Shown piece after piece: positions 8,619-18,757 of a stretch of 63,292 nt of DNA (the first letter of the stretch is position 1; the number at the start of each line of letters is the position of its first letter). Under the pieces are notes generated by a model that saw only the letters and a program-made list of their open reading frames with translations, was not told the DNA's origin and searched no databases. The stretch is from Paratrimastix pyriformis. Its lineage: Eukaryota; Preaxostyla; Paratrimastigidae. The stretch is from positions 1 through 63,292 of the forward strand of contig JAPMOS010000174.1 in NCBI GenBank assembly GCA_027972325.1, in the 5' to 3' direction. The position numbers and the translations under genes were made by a program.

Positions 8619-10999
8619 GTGTTAGGAAACAATCTTACAATCAATGGCGGCACTCATACAGTCAATGGTGAAACTACGTTTAATGGACTTGTCAAATTCA
8701 ATAGTGATGTCATTTTGCCTTCTGCTCCTATTCCTGACATGTCAATTGGACAACTGTCTAATGTGGATGTGTCAACTGGACTTGTCGATAAACAAACACT
8801 ACTTTATGACGCTTCCACACAATGCTGGAAGAATTCAACTGCAAATGAATCAACCACTGCTAAATACAATACCATCACAGAAATGTCTGCCGGTAATGGC
8901 ACTTCAGTGAATAATGTACTTATGGCTTCTGGAAAAGTCACTGCAACTAATGCACAAATCACCTCTTTTACCACCGCTGGATTGGTTCATTGTGACGCCT
9001 CTGGAAATATGTCATCATCAACTTTGATAAATTCTGATATTACTGATGGCACAATTAATGATTCTAAACTTAACACAATTAGCACTGCTGGAAAAATAGC
9101 TAACTCTGCTACAACTGCTACTGATGCAAGTTCTGCCTCCACTATTGTTCTTCGAAATGCAAGTGGTGACACTAAAGTAAACAATCTCTCTGCAAACACT
9201 GTATTAGCAAACTCCGTCAAATCAGTGACTTCTGGAAACTTAGACATCCAATCAAATGGTAATGTCAACATCGATATCGATAATGACAATAATGAAACGA
9301 GCAAAACTTCACTGTAACTACAAACAATGGCGCCTCGACATTGTTCCAAGTGAATGATGCTGGTAAAATTATCATTCCTACAATGGCTTCTGCTAATATA
9401 GTTCATTCCACTGCAACTGGTGAATTGGCTGTCTCTAAAATCATATCGACTGATATCGTTGATGGAGCTGTGACTGATGCTAAAATAGCCTCTTTATCTA
9501 TTCCTAATGCTCCTTCAACCATTGTGCAACGTGATGCTAATAGCAAAATATACTGTGCTACTGTGGTAGCTGATAAAGTGGCTCCAACTGGTGCAACATT
9601 GAGTGTTCCTGCTGCTATCTCATGCAATTCTATCACTTCTGGTGCTGTTCTATGCACTGGAACGCTAAAGACCACTATCACAGACGCTCCAATCCTCGGA
9701 ACTGACTCATCTGGATATGTTGTAACTGGTGCTTTTCCACTCGCTGTAACGGCTAACTCAATCACTACTAGCGGTGGCAACTTAATCATAAACAATCCAA
9801 TCGCTGTTGACAACATTATTCCTCTTAATACTTCTCTCAAAATTGGTAACTTCACTGTGAATTCAACTGACACCACATTCGAAAATGCTGATAACACTAC
9901 GTTCACAATCAAGTCAAAAGGCAACATCAAATACAATAGCGATTACAATGCTAATGACACTTCTCCAAATCATACATTCACTATTGGTGCTACTGATATG
10001 CTTTCCATATATTCAAATAAACTTAAGACTGCATTTCCATTTGAATGTCCATTTATTGGCTCAAACACTGGCTCTCTCAAAATATCAATGTATCCTTATG
10101 GTAACACAAACTGGGGCATTTATCAAGCAAGCTCTGGTGCAAATGCTGACTTCTCTGGTACTGGTTCTGCATGCGCCGGCTTTGATATGAACAATGCAAT
10201 TCGATTCCGTGTCTATGACAGTTCTTCAACTGGAATAATCTTCGAAAACTCAAACAATGTATGCAACTTCTCTGCAAATGCTAACACTGGTACTTTCTGG
10301 ACTCGTGGACTGCTGACGGCTGGTGGAAATTTGGCAAGCCCTAAAATCAGTTCACCTGCTTCTTCCGCAAATCTCGGGCTTAGAATTGGTTTCAATGGAA
10401 CTGTTGATAACGCCTGGGGCGCTTACATGTCTGCAACCACTTCATTTGACAATTCAACTGCATGCGTTGGAAATGATTTCTCTGGTCAAGCACTTCGACT
10501 TCGTGCATATAACAATGCTAACTGCGGTATGATATTCGAAAATAGTGACAATGTCATGAACCTCTCATGCAATGCAAACAGTGGTAATCTTTGGCTACGT
10601 GGCATGGCAACACTGAATGGTGGCTTAAAACTACCTAACAACACCTCCGGATATCTATATAGTGATGCAAATGGTAATATCACCGCAACTACTGTAACTT
10701 CCACTTCTGCTCAGTCTCTCGCTGCTAATAGTGGCTCTTCCACTAATATCTCATCGAATAATAATCTTATTAACATTTCTGGTGATACTACAAGTTCATA
10801 CTTTAATGCAAATAACGCTAACTTTGGAGTTGTTTTTAATGTTGGAGGGGCTAATGTGATTAACTTTGGTAAGACTCGTGTGACTTCACCTGTCATATTA
10901 GCTACTGCTCAATCAACTGGTGATTCTCTGCAAATTTACATCGATACTACTGGAAAATACATGTTCCTACATCCTCAATTCGATACAAGGAAAACGTAA
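8619..10999 (+). CDS. Repetitive fibre/adhesin-like locus
   Basis: About 2.4 kb encoding a very Thr/Ser/Asn/Gly-rich beta-structured protein made of diverged repeats. Recurring phrases include short 'TxGNLxIxxN' and 'SxxAxxxTIVxRxAxG' patterns, and two longer units near 10,060-10,310 and 10,370-10,610 that each contain an 'NxxWGAYxxxSxxF' core and 'GxIFENSxNVxNxSxNAxxG'. Such repeats are typical of trimeric viral fibres and giant-virus or phage tail spikes. It leads directly into an S74-type chaperone domain, which supports a fibre function: host attachment from the capsid vertex. The locus is broken, with only a few breaks, and otherwise well preserved. Confidence 0.6.
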
Positions 11000-11432
11000 T
11001 GGATATGGCTGATACGTCATATTTATATAAGTTACGTCCCGTCAATTTCAATTACAAGGCTGATGAGAAAAAGGTCAAATGCTATGGTCTAATAGCTGAA
11101 GAATGTGTTGATGTATGTCCTGATTTAGTATATTACAAGGATGGCGCTGTTGAAGGTATTCGACAAGATCGTTTGCCTTTCATGATGCTCAATGAGATGA
11201 AAAACTAAAGGCACATTGTGATTCACTCACTGATGAAAACATGTCATTAAAAGCTCAAATAGAAACACTTAAAACTGCTGTAGCGGAAATCAGACAGATG
11301 ATTTCTGTTACGTTCGAAACTACTCAACCTTCTTCAATTGATAATGGTAAAATGGCATTCTATCTCGCTGATGACTCAACACTGAAGGCTACATGGAAGA
11401 TAAACAATGTACGACAAGCTACCAATATTTAA
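11000..11432 (+). CDS. Peptidase S74-type intramolecular chaperone region at fibre end
   Basis: The sequence encodes the hallmarks of the S74/endosialidase chaperone domain: an L-x-P-V-x-F-N-x-K segment (KLRPVNFNYK), then YGLIAEECVDVCPDLV, and a C-terminal helical stretch with a heptad look (KAQIETLKTAVAEIRQMI). In known fibres this domain drives trimerisation and then cleaves itself off. It follows the repetitive fibre directly. The region looks slightly damaged. Confidence 0.7.
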
Positions 11433-11785
11433 GCAAAAAGAGACTTTGAATTGTCTGCTTTCTTCTTCCCTTCTTTCACTATAAGTAGCTGTTTGCATGA
11501 GGCTGAGATTCCATAATGCTGCTTATCATCAACCCATACTTTAAGTTGGACTATCATTTTAACTGTGCTCCCTGGATTGACGGCTTTCCGTAAATCCTCG
11601 TTTGTTTGTATTGTTGTGTCCTGTTTTACCTCACCATCTTCATCTTTTCGGAAGACACTCGGATACAGTGTATCTGCATATCCAACTGCTACTTTATAGT
11701 AGCTCGGAAACTTGTCATTATCACTCGTCTTGGCAAATGATTTGTATTGAAATTCATCTGGTTTGCCTTCTTCAAAAAGTACCAT
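11429..11785 (-). CDS. Unknown VLE protein, 118 aa
   Basis: A minus-strand frame overlapping the next minus-strand gene by about 14 bp. It is beta-rich and charged, with a segment KMIVQLKVWVDDKQHYGISASCKQLLI that looks like the end of an OB- or single-strand-binding-type fold. It lies tail to tail with the fibre locus. With its neighbour at 11,772 it may represent a single locus; the family was not recognised. A nucleic-acid-binding role is speculation from strand pattern. Confidence 0.45.
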   Translation of the reverse strand: MVLFEEGKPDEFQYKSFAKTSDNDKFPSYYKVAVGYADTLYPSVFRKDEDGEVKQDTTIQTNEDLRKAVNPGSTVKMIVQLKVWVDDKQHYGISASCKQLLIVKEGKKKADNSKSLFA

Positions 11786-12104
11786 TCACAATGCTTTCCA
11801 CATTGTTTTGACAGTACTTCTCGAGCTTGTCTATCATCTTCTTAAAGTCATCGCCTACATTCTCAACTGGTAACCTGATGGTTTTAGTGTTCTCGTAAAA
11901 GTTCACTCCATAAGGTCCTAAGTCGATTTGTGGCGTCTGAACTAATAGGTTACTACCATTATGTTCAATGTGACACATCTTCATTGCCTTCTCTTGCTTC
12001 CTGGACGATTCAGATAAGGCTTCAATTGACAGCTTCTTAACTGTGAAATCGTTCGGAATGATCACAACTGGCATATCAGACTCAACAGATTGCTTGCTTG
12101 ACAT
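11772..12104 (-). CDS. Unknown VLE protein, 110 aa
   Basis: Starts MSSKQSVESDMPVVIIPND. The C-terminal half has a patterned stretch LVQTPQIDLGPYGVNFYE followed by a short helix KKMIDKLEKYC. Small proteins of similar look, containing a 'LVQTP' strand, are found in algal viruses and their relatives, but the family name could not be fixed. It shares an overlap with the 11,429-11,785 frame. The upstream gap is AT-rich. Confidence 0.45.
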   Translation of the reverse strand: MSSKQSVESDMPVVIIPNDFTVKKLSIEALSESSRKQEKAMKMCHIEHNGSNLLVQTPQIDLGPYGVNFYENTKTIRLPVENVGDDFKKMIDKLEKYCQNNVESIVNGTF

Positions 12105-13006
12105 TAGTGGTTATTATATACTAACTATAGATAATAATTTTTCTTAAAATACCTTTACTGATTCAGTGATTATAATGAGTGCGCATTCTGATGAGATATT
12201 CCTCATTATATCATCAGTTGCTCATTGAATTATCATCTTAAAACACTCAGAGCTCAAATGATGAAACGCTGTTTTTTATCTCTTTGAAATAGAAGGTAAA
12301 TCTGATTGATTTCTCTTTCAATTCATGTCAAAGCTGAGTAAATTTTCGCTTTAAAGGGCTCGGTGCTGAAATCAAATTTCATATTGTTTTATCATTTTGT
12401 CATACTTTTCCATTTTCTTAGAATCAATTATTTGAGCTGATTCAATCAAAAAGAATGCATTATTTACTTAAGATTGATGCATTATTTAATGATCACTTTT
12501 GAAAAGCACTTTTGTCACAATTTTATTTTGAATGAAGAGATAAGCTGTTTCTGATTGGATTCTCTTTCGTTTGATGCTTAAGATGATTGAATTGTTTGAT
12601 TTGACAAAAATGGCAAAATAATTTCTGGGACAAAAAATGGAAAAAAAATTGAAAATGCATGGAGAATTCGCTTTTTGCCTCTAATTTCGTTTGTAGCTCG
12701 AATGAATTGATGCTTAAATCATTCCAAGCTGATTAAAATAAAATGCTCGTTTTACTTAAAAAACATTGAGAAAAAAGATTTTGCTCTGAAGAATTCGATT
12801 TTTGCCTCAAATAACGTTTGTAGCTCGAGAAAATTAATGCTTAAATCATTCAAAGCTGATAAAATAAAATGCTCCTTTTCGATAAAAAATAATGAGAAAA
12901 AAAGATTTTGTTCTGAAGAAATCGATTTTTGCCTCAAATAACAACGCAAGCGTGAAAAATTGTGTGTGAAAATCGCTTGTCTCAGAACTCTCCTTTTATA
13001 ACTACT
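12105..13006. other. AT-rich non-coding edge of VLE-1
   Basis: About 900 bp of strongly AT-rich DNA without a convincing gene. It includes A/T tracts and a tandem repeat (listed separately). It ends abruptly at 13,006/13,007 where GC-rich LINE sequence begins. No clear inverted repeat marking a virus end was seen. Confidence 0.6.
12640..12942. repeat. AT-rich tandem repeat, about 125-bp unit
   Basis: The phrase 'GAATTCGATTTTTGCCTC ... GTTTGTAGCTCGA ... ATTGATGCTTAAATCATTC ... AGCTGATAAAATAAAATGCTC' recurs from about 12,660, 12,790 and 12,915, giving roughly two and a half imperfect units. The units differ by substitutions and short length changes, so the array is not new. Its position at the VLE-1 edge could make it part of a viral end or regulatory region. 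Confidence 0.6.
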
Positions 13007-13712
13007 CAATCTCCCTAAAGACCCTCGCATATCTTTGCCGTAGGATCTCCAAGTCCTTCTTTGGCATGGGGCACTGTCTGGCCGTGTACTGGAGGCACGT
13101 CGACACGCACTCGGTGATCATCTGCACCATCAACCTCGGGGGGACCTTATTGTCCATCAGCCTGTGCAGCCTCCCGCACATTTTCTGGATAACCTTCTCC
13201 GTGTTGACCTTCATGTTCATCTCCTCGTCTATCCAAATCCCCAGGTATCGGATGGCCCCACCCTTCTGCTGGACCTTGATGACCCGACCCTCACCCAAGT
13301 CCAGGTCTTCACCCCCCCACACAGGTAGTCACACTTGGTCCACGACAGCTGCATGCCCGCCTCCTCCACCTTCCGTCTCACTGTGTTGACCAACCGGACC
13401 ATCTGCTCCTTGGTTCGAGTGACCAGCATAACATCGTCAGCAAAGGCAAGGACTTTCACCTTCCTCCCACTATCCAGGATATACCCACCTTCCTGCTTTC
13501 GCACCTCTGCCAGCACTTCCTCCATGAATGAGATAAAGAGCAGACACGAAAGCGGGTCCCCCTGGCTGATACCCCTTTCTATGTCGTAGCTCTCTGTCAG
13601 TCCGTACCCTGTGATCACTCTCGCCTTCCTTCCCTCGTACAGACTATCTACGTACCTGATGAATGCCTCCTCAACCCCCATCCGTCTCAACCCCCTCCTC
13701 AGTGCGTCCATG
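13007..13712 (-). pseudogene. LINE-A reverse transcriptase fragment
   Basis: Minus-strand RT of the LINE-A family, from motif A-adjacent sequence (MDALRRGLRRMGVEEAFIRY) through motif B (GISQGDPLSCLLF) and motif C (VLAFADDVMLV) into the thumb (AIRYLGIWIDEEMNMK, PMPKKDLEILRQRYARVFREI). The frame is open through motifs B and C, and 3' of motif C the reading is still good. It is nearly identical to 25,288-25,999 but keeps one more G and one more A in two homopolymers, where the other copy shifts frame. It is cut at 13,007 by AT-rich virus-like DNA and has no tail. Its 5' side abuts (CAA)n-tailed DNA. Confidence 0.85.
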
Positions 13713-14372
13713 AGAGGGGTTGTTGTTGTTGTTGTTGTGATACTATTTCGACTGCCAGTAACTGCGCGCAAAACACAGAAAACTGAAACAGAGGAAAATC
13801 CGTTAATCCGGTCGAAACCGGCGGGTAACATGCCGACCTAAACCCCTTCAGGGGTAGGCGGACAGACGGCATGGCGGGAAGGAGAGAGACTGGAATATCG
13901 CCGAGAAACAGAATCGTTCAAACACTTGAGCAATCAAAAGGAACATCAAAAGAAAGAACGGGCCAGTAGGGGGACAAAGGGATCCAACACTGAGACACGG
14001 GACAAGAAGAACAAAAAAAAGGGGGGGGGGCGAAGGATGCAAAAGAGACAGTTAGAACGAAAAATATTCCCGAACCCAGCCTGTGGGGGCGGCGGAACCC
14101 ATCCACCATGACCTACCACCTCGGTAGGACAGGCGTACTGGGCCCCTGATCCACCATCCCCATTCTCGTAGCTCCCTTCCCAAATGCCCACGGTTGGCAA
14201 CAGGCGAGAGGTCGGAGTGGCTGATCTTCGGAGGCACGGCAGAAGCGGCATGGTCGGGCGTCGGGGTAGCACGAGCGGGCGCAGCAGGCACAGCAGACAA
14301 TGGAGCCACACCAGCAGCAACAGAGACAACAACCGGGGCAACAGCGGCAGCAACAGGAACCAGAACAGGGGC
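13713..14372 (-). mobile_element. (CAA)n-tailed retroposon 3' end (left arm)
   Basis: On the minus strand this is a pyrimidine-rich untranslated stretch that includes a small ACCCCTGAAGGGGT hairpin near 13,840 and ends in TATCA(CAA)6 at 13,718-13,741, as many LINE and SINE 3' tails do. The right-arm copy is at 23,900-24,545. A poly-purine run (A8G10 on the plus strand) lies near 14,014-14,032 and differs in length between the arms. It may be the 3' UTR of LINE-A or of an unrelated retroposon. Confidence 0.55.
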
Positions 14373-14480
14373 AGGGGCATGGGTAGGGGCAGGGGCAGGT
14401 GCAGGTGCAGGTGCAGGTGCAGGGGCAGGTGCAGGGGCAGGTGCAGGTGCAGGTGCTGTTGCTGTTGCCGGAGCATGAGC
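14373..14480 (+). repeat. GGTGCA/GGGGCA hexamer repeat (left arm)
   Basis: A run of GGGGCAGGTGCAGGTGCA-type hexamers; on the minus strand it would read as alternating Ala-Pro. The matching run is at about 23,810-23,900 in the right arm. It lies in a minus-strand frame of about 220 codons (14,052-14,717), but that frame is low complexity and has no recognised domain. Confidence 0.8.
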
Positions 14481-14539
14481 CGCAGTCGGAGCCGGAACAG
14501 GTGCCGGCTTGGCAAATGGATTCGCCAAGGTGAGAGGTG

Positions 14540-14745
14540 CTCTTGGGACAGCACCAGAGGGGTGATTTTCGGGGCGGGCCTGTGTGCTCATCATGCCCTT
14601 GAATGCGTCCTGGCACACCAGGTCAGCTGCGTGGCGGTGCGTCTGGGGGCGGGCCTGTGTGCCCATATGCCTCCTGGTGTTCATTCTCACACCAGCAGCA
14701 GCATCACGCCAGCGCATTCAGACCAGAACCACCACACCAGCACCA
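14540..14745 (-). repeat. Single minisatellite unit (left arm)
   Basis: On the minus strand this matches the units at 24,551-25,001: a GGTG-rich start, 'GGTGTGAGAATGAACACC', 'GGGCACACAGGCCCGCCCC' and 'CAGGACGCATTCAAGGGC'. The right-arm partner is about 23,515-23,720. It shows that the minisatellite extends across the (CAA)n retroposon insertion. Confidence 0.7.
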
Positions 14746-15093
14746 TCAGAGTGGGGCTTTGCTGGGGGCAGTGTGATGCTCGATGTTGCATGCCTGCTCA
14801 CGCATCGACTGATGCCTTCTTGTGTGTCGGAAGCAGTGACAGCACTCCGCACCTTTGGAGGGCGACCGCGGACACACGCGGGGGGGGGACACTGTGGAGT
14901 GTGGACGTCTCACCTGTTTGATGCTCCTTCTGGTGTGCTGTCCCTCCGGCACGCGCACTCCCAACATCAGGATGGGTATCCGTAGTCAGCCGGCTCGTCG
15001 GCCAAGAGCGTTGGGCGGAGCATCCTGTTAGCCGGGTCACGTAGAGTGCAGAAGGGGGGGAAAGCTATGCCTTTGGTATGGTGTTCACTCTTT
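14746..15093. other. Unassigned GC-rich segment of left arm
   Basis: No gene or element recognised. Near its right end 'ACCATACCAAAGGCATAGCTTT' (minus strand) resembles the sequence just inside the DIRS-2 internal region at 33,675, so the last 50 bp or so probably belong to the DIRS fragment that follows. The rest is unknown. Confidence 0.4.
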
Positions 15094-16841
15094 CTTGGTT
15101 TGGGTTTGTTTGGGGCTATCCCACGAAGGCTGTCCCTCGTTCTCCGAACTCGTGAAGGAGAATGGTGGGATAGCCGAGTAATCTCTTCCCCAAACAAACC
15201 CAAACCAAGACAAGTCTCCCACCCACCTCCCTGCCTGATGAGTGGCACTGGGTTTGTTTGTTGCTGCTTTCCCCGCGAAGCTTCGACTCAACGTGTACCC
15301 ATGGTCGTGATTGATGGTGGGCATTTTATCTTCGCAGCGCTATCTTCGTACGTGCTCCCTTGGCTGTACTGCTGCCTGTTCACCCACACAATCTGATTGA
15401 CAAGTCAGGAGGGCTGCCTCGTGGGGGAGGCGAGTGTGGCTGTTGTTCAACCTTGTTTGGTGCCCTTTGACAACAGTGTCTGGGGTCTCGTCGGGGCCTC
15501 TTGCCCTTGAGACACCACCCTTCATTCACCCTCATTCACCCTCGTCTGATGTGATCGGGCATTCATGGTGGGGTGAGGTGTGGTCATTCACCCCCAGCTA
15601 CTTTGCTTGAACAACAGCTTATGGGTCATCCGGCTCGTTGTACTCTTGGGACACCCATCATGCACCTTCATGGCGGTGTGGGGGTGTTGTCTTCCTCCTT
15701 GTCTGTTCTGAATGGGCAACAGCTCGAGGGACTGGTGCGGGGTGTTGTCTTTCACCCCCGTTTTGTTGTGGCACAGCTGTGTGGCTTTACCGTGGTGGGC
15801 ACCATGCATCCTCCACATCCATAATGGGGGTCGGGGTTTGTCATTCATCGTCGTCTGTTCTGTTTTGACGAGTGATATTTCATCGTGGCCGTTGTGCCCG
15901 TGAACCACCCCGCTCACCCCACCACACACCTCCCTCTCACGGGAGGGATATTTGTTGAGCACCCTGAAGTGGCGATCGATACGTCACCTTTCGTGCTCTC
16001 TCTCCCTTCGGGGTTTGCGTTTTTTGGTGGGGCTTGGGTTCTCTATACAGAACTCGACGCCTGCACGACAAGGTTGCCTCCACCGCTTCACCGGCGCCGG
16101 TCGGCGACTGGTGACGAAGAAGCCGCGAGCACGGGGGCGAGAACCCTCCTGGGATCTGCGAGGCAAGGTGCCTGTCGCGGCTCCGTCGTGCTCTGCGTTT
16201 TTCTCGACGCGTGCCTTTGGCCCGCGCCATGCCGGACAACGAGTCCTCTCGCTGTTTTGTCCGATCTTCTTCGTTGTTTTATTTGCGGGGGGTCCGACCC
16301 GTTGAGGGAAGGATTCCCTATGGAGGGTGCCGAGTACGGGAAGACTCGGTACCTTCGGGGCCTTTGAAGGTTTCGCCCCTCCTTTTATTTGTGGCTTCTC
16401 TCCCACCTGTTTTTGCTGACCGGTTACAGCGGTGCGTCGGGGTTTTCTCCAGCCTCCTCTTTCCCTGACTAGACGTGCACCCCCCGGGGCGGGTCGCGAC
16501 CCGCTTGAGGAGATGTTTGGGGTTCGCATGGTTGATCATGAATCTCTCTTCTTCGTTTTCTTTGAAACCTTCGGGAGCTGTGACTCCCAAGCTGGATTGT
16601 TTACTGCGTTGCGCGGTACTGACTCCCTTCCCACCTTACTCTGCGTCGGTGGCTGGCGTGTCGTCGTCCGAATGGGCTTATGCTTCAAGGACGAGTCGAC
16701 TGCCGGCACTGACATGACATGTCAAATTCTTTTGATAAAATTTTTGGATGTCAGTGCCGTTTTGCGTGCTTGCTGTGCAAGTGTTCACTCTTTCTTGGTT
16801 TGGGTTTGTTTGGGGAAGAGATTACTCGGCTATCCCACCAT
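15094..16841 (-). mobile_element. Truncated DIRS-type end, family 3 (left arm)
   Basis: Read on the minus strand this is one end of a DIRS-like element: terminus (16,841 to 16,794, GGTGGGATAGCCGAGTAATC...), inverted-repeat-like sequence with 'CGGCACTGACATCC', a leader like that of DIRS-2 (GGGAAAGAGGAGGCTGGAGAA near 16,450; compare 32,905), then an internal complementary region at 15,209-15,094 that carries the terminus again in inverted orientation beside a second end sequence. No recombinase, RT or gag is left. The order terminus, leader, internal complementary region matches DIRS-2 exactly. It is a fossil: one end only, embedded in the LINE-associated ORF at 16,842. Confidence 0.6.
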
Positions 16842-17989
16842 GGGGGCGTTCATGCAGGGGCTTTGGTTTTGGAGGATGGCCCGAATCGCCTTGGGTCAAG
16901 CCGGTTTAGGGCTGGAATCCCATTGGCAATGGGCGCATATGGAGTGGGCAAAACGAGGACAACATTATTGGGTCAAACGAAATCTATTTCGGGGGAATCG
17001 ATGGGTGGGAATCTGTTTACTGGTGGTGGGTCTGACCCACTGGAGGGGCACGGGGGAGAATCGACGAGCGGGGGAACTCGCATGGCTTGATTTGGCATTG
17101 AGAGTGGAGGCGGGATGGAAGGAGAGAGTGTGGGCGATGGAGCAGCGGAGATTTGGGCGCTGGGGCTGGGGGAAGGACCCCAACTGGCTGACCGGGAGGG
17201 TGGAACGGCAGGAAAGGAGGCTGGCCCGAAGAGGCGGACGAGGACGAGGCACGGGAGTGGAAGGGGGTCAGGATGGAATGGGGAGGGGACGGGATGGATG
17301 GAGAGTGGCGGATGGGGGGGGTGACGGATCGACTGGGCGAGCTGGTTGGGGGCGGCGGCGGGTTGGAGGAAGTTGAAGGGGCTGGCTTGCCTCAGGGGGG
17401 GGGGGCTGGGAGGTACAGAGGCGTGTGTCATACGTCGGGCCACCGTTGTTGGGTGGCAACAGCCCTTCAAGTGGTGGAAGCTGTGGGGGGGGCCGGACAG
17501 TTGTTCGATGTTGTGAGAGGGGTGGTTGGGGGAGACCCGGGGTTGGAGCAGGCGATCTGGGAGAAGGGGATTGATGGGCTGGATGAGCTCCATGATGGGG
17601 ATGCAGGGGATGCGGTGGCGGACCTGCTGAGGAAAGCTCGGATCCCGACGGGGGTGCGGATGAGGGTGGTGCACGTCTGTCAGGAATGCGGAAGGGTGAG
17701 CGAGGGCCGTGAGAGGGAGCGGGAATGCCTGATGGTGCGCCTGGAGAGGGACGGTGACAGAATGAGTGAAGCGGTCCGGAAGGTGGTGATGGCGGACGGA
17801 CGGGTGCGGAAGAGGTGCCCAGAGTGTGGTGCCGATCGGTGGCACGCGCAGGAGGAACGGGCGGTGGGCATGGAGGATGTCATGGTGGTCCAGGTGGTTC
17901 GCGATCGGCGAGACGGCAGAGTCGCAGTGGCGTGTGCAGCCGGACCCTGTGGAAATTCTTGGCACGAATTGCCGCCTGGAGGCGGTGGA
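16842..17989 (+). pseudogene. LINE-associated ORF with USP-like cysteine box (left arm)
   Basis: Plus-strand coding sequence of about 1.15 kb in pieces. The first part (to about 17,324) is Gly/Arg-rich with a P-loop-like GAYGVGKT at 16,932-16,955 and a stop at 17,087; the second (17,327-17,989) contains GHRCWVATALQVV at 17,438-17,476, like the Cys box of ubiquitin-specific proteases (G-N-T-C-Y-x-N-x-x-L-Q), followed by two CxxC pairs (CQEC near 17,675, CPEC near 17,815) like a USP zinc finger. The expected His box would lie beyond 17,989, where the sequence jumps to inverted LINE-A RT. Cysteine protease domains are known in some LINEs. Homopolymer G runs (17,313; 17,394-17,404) differ between arms. 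Assignment tentative. Confidence 0.4.
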
Positions 17990-18757
17990 TGATCACACGC
18001 GCCGTTCTCCCCTCATACAAGCTGTCCACATACTCCACAAATCCCTCTTCCACTCCCATCCTTCTCAACCCTCTTCTGAGCGCCTCCATGTCCACTGTAT
18101 CATAGGCCTTTTTTATATCTAACGCACACATGTGGAACTCCTTACCTCCCATAATCTTCGAGTCCGTCAGCACCCCCAAAATCTCGGCAATCGGTGTCTC
18201 AATCCTCCGATCCCTCAAGAAACCAAACTGCTCCGCCCCGAAGACCCTCTTTTCAACACACCAGTCTTGAAATCTCGATGCAATCACTACCTGCAATCCT
18301 TTCAGAAAGACCTGAATTAAAGTTATAGGCCTTCTTCCCGCCGGATCCCCCGGATGCTCCGTCTGCGATTTGGTTGCCATATAGACCGAGCTGAGTTTCA
18401 GCTCCTTCGGAACCTCACACTTCTCCAACATCTCATTGTATCGCCTCCCCAACCACTCCTTAATTTCGTCCTGACAAGCATGGACCATCTCCGCCGTCAC
18501 TCCATCCGGGCCAGCCGCTTTCCCGTCCGGCAAAGCCCCCAGTATCGTCTGGATATCATGCGTCGTCAGAGGGGCCATAATTACCCTTTCACCCACGCCT
18601 CCCTTCGCCTCCTTCTGTCTCTGCTCCCCATCCCCCAACGGCAGTTTCCTTCTTGCAAGCTCCGCCATGAAACCCCACCATCCCCTCTTAACCTCCGCCG
18701 GGTCCGACACCACCCTGTCCACCTTCCCCTCCGCATTACGAGTCGCGTAAGATGTAA
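17990..18757 (-). pseudogene. LINE-A RT N-terminal fragment (inverted copy, left arm)
   Basis: Minus strand, from TSYATRNAEGKVDRV through AAGPDGVTAEMVH, GRRPITLIQVFLKG, FGAEQFGFL and motif A (CALDIKKAYDTVD) to ARVI at the TGATCAC junction (17,990-17,996). It is the inverted copy of 19,561-20,328, missing the endonuclease part. The frame is open. On its inner side it stops exactly at the palindrome spacer. Confidence 0.85.

Larger units (their letters stand above)
1..13006. mobile_element. Virus-like element copy 1 (VLE-1), Polinton-like-virus type
   Basis: An AT-rich, tightly packed gene block on both strands, unlike the GC-rich DNA that starts at 13,007. It holds a putative double-jelly-roll capsid gene, an A32-type packaging ATPase, a fibre with an S74-type domain, a small membrane protein and several unknown genes. 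Capsid plus packaging ATPase plus small size fits Polinton-like viruses, virophage-like elements or a small relative of them; no integrase, capsid protease or polymerase is seen in this copy. The left end lies outside the window and the right end is cut by LINE DNA. The morphogenesis genes look whole; a handful of genes (roughly four to six) look broken. Integration predates the LINE junction. Exact family is inference. Confidence 0.75.
13007..18757 (-). repeat. Left arm of giant palindrome
   Basis: Read on the minus strand, 18,757 down to 13,713 matches 19,561-24,550 of the plus strand, and 13,710 down to 13,007 matches 25,288-25,999. Sampled stretches suggest about 98% identity or better. 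The inner limit is exact: homology starts at TTACATCTTACGCGACTCGT on both sides. Relative to the right arm, about 737 bp (24,551-25,287) is absent. The outer end coincides with the switch to AT-rich virus-like DNA. Confidence 0.9.

Noticed and set aside
12752-13030. Minus-strand frame of 92 codons at the VLE-1 edge
   Set aside because: It is a translation of the AT-rich tandem repeat, seen as a duplicated Phe/Ser/Lys-rich phrase.
14052-14717. Ala-Pro repeat ORF as a real protein
   Set aside because: The frame is kept open by the GGTGCA hexamers and includes minisatellite and 3'-UTR-like sequence; no domain or conserved start.
15094-15209. Stem-loop at this site as a MITE or terminator
   Set aside because: The relation to the terminus at 16,794-16,841 and the parallel with DIRS-2 fit an internal complementary region better.
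15588-16590. Several 100-180 codon frames on both strands of the palindrome arms
   Set aside because: They lie in the non-coding leader of the truncated DIRS end, are GC-driven and overlap each other on opposite strands.
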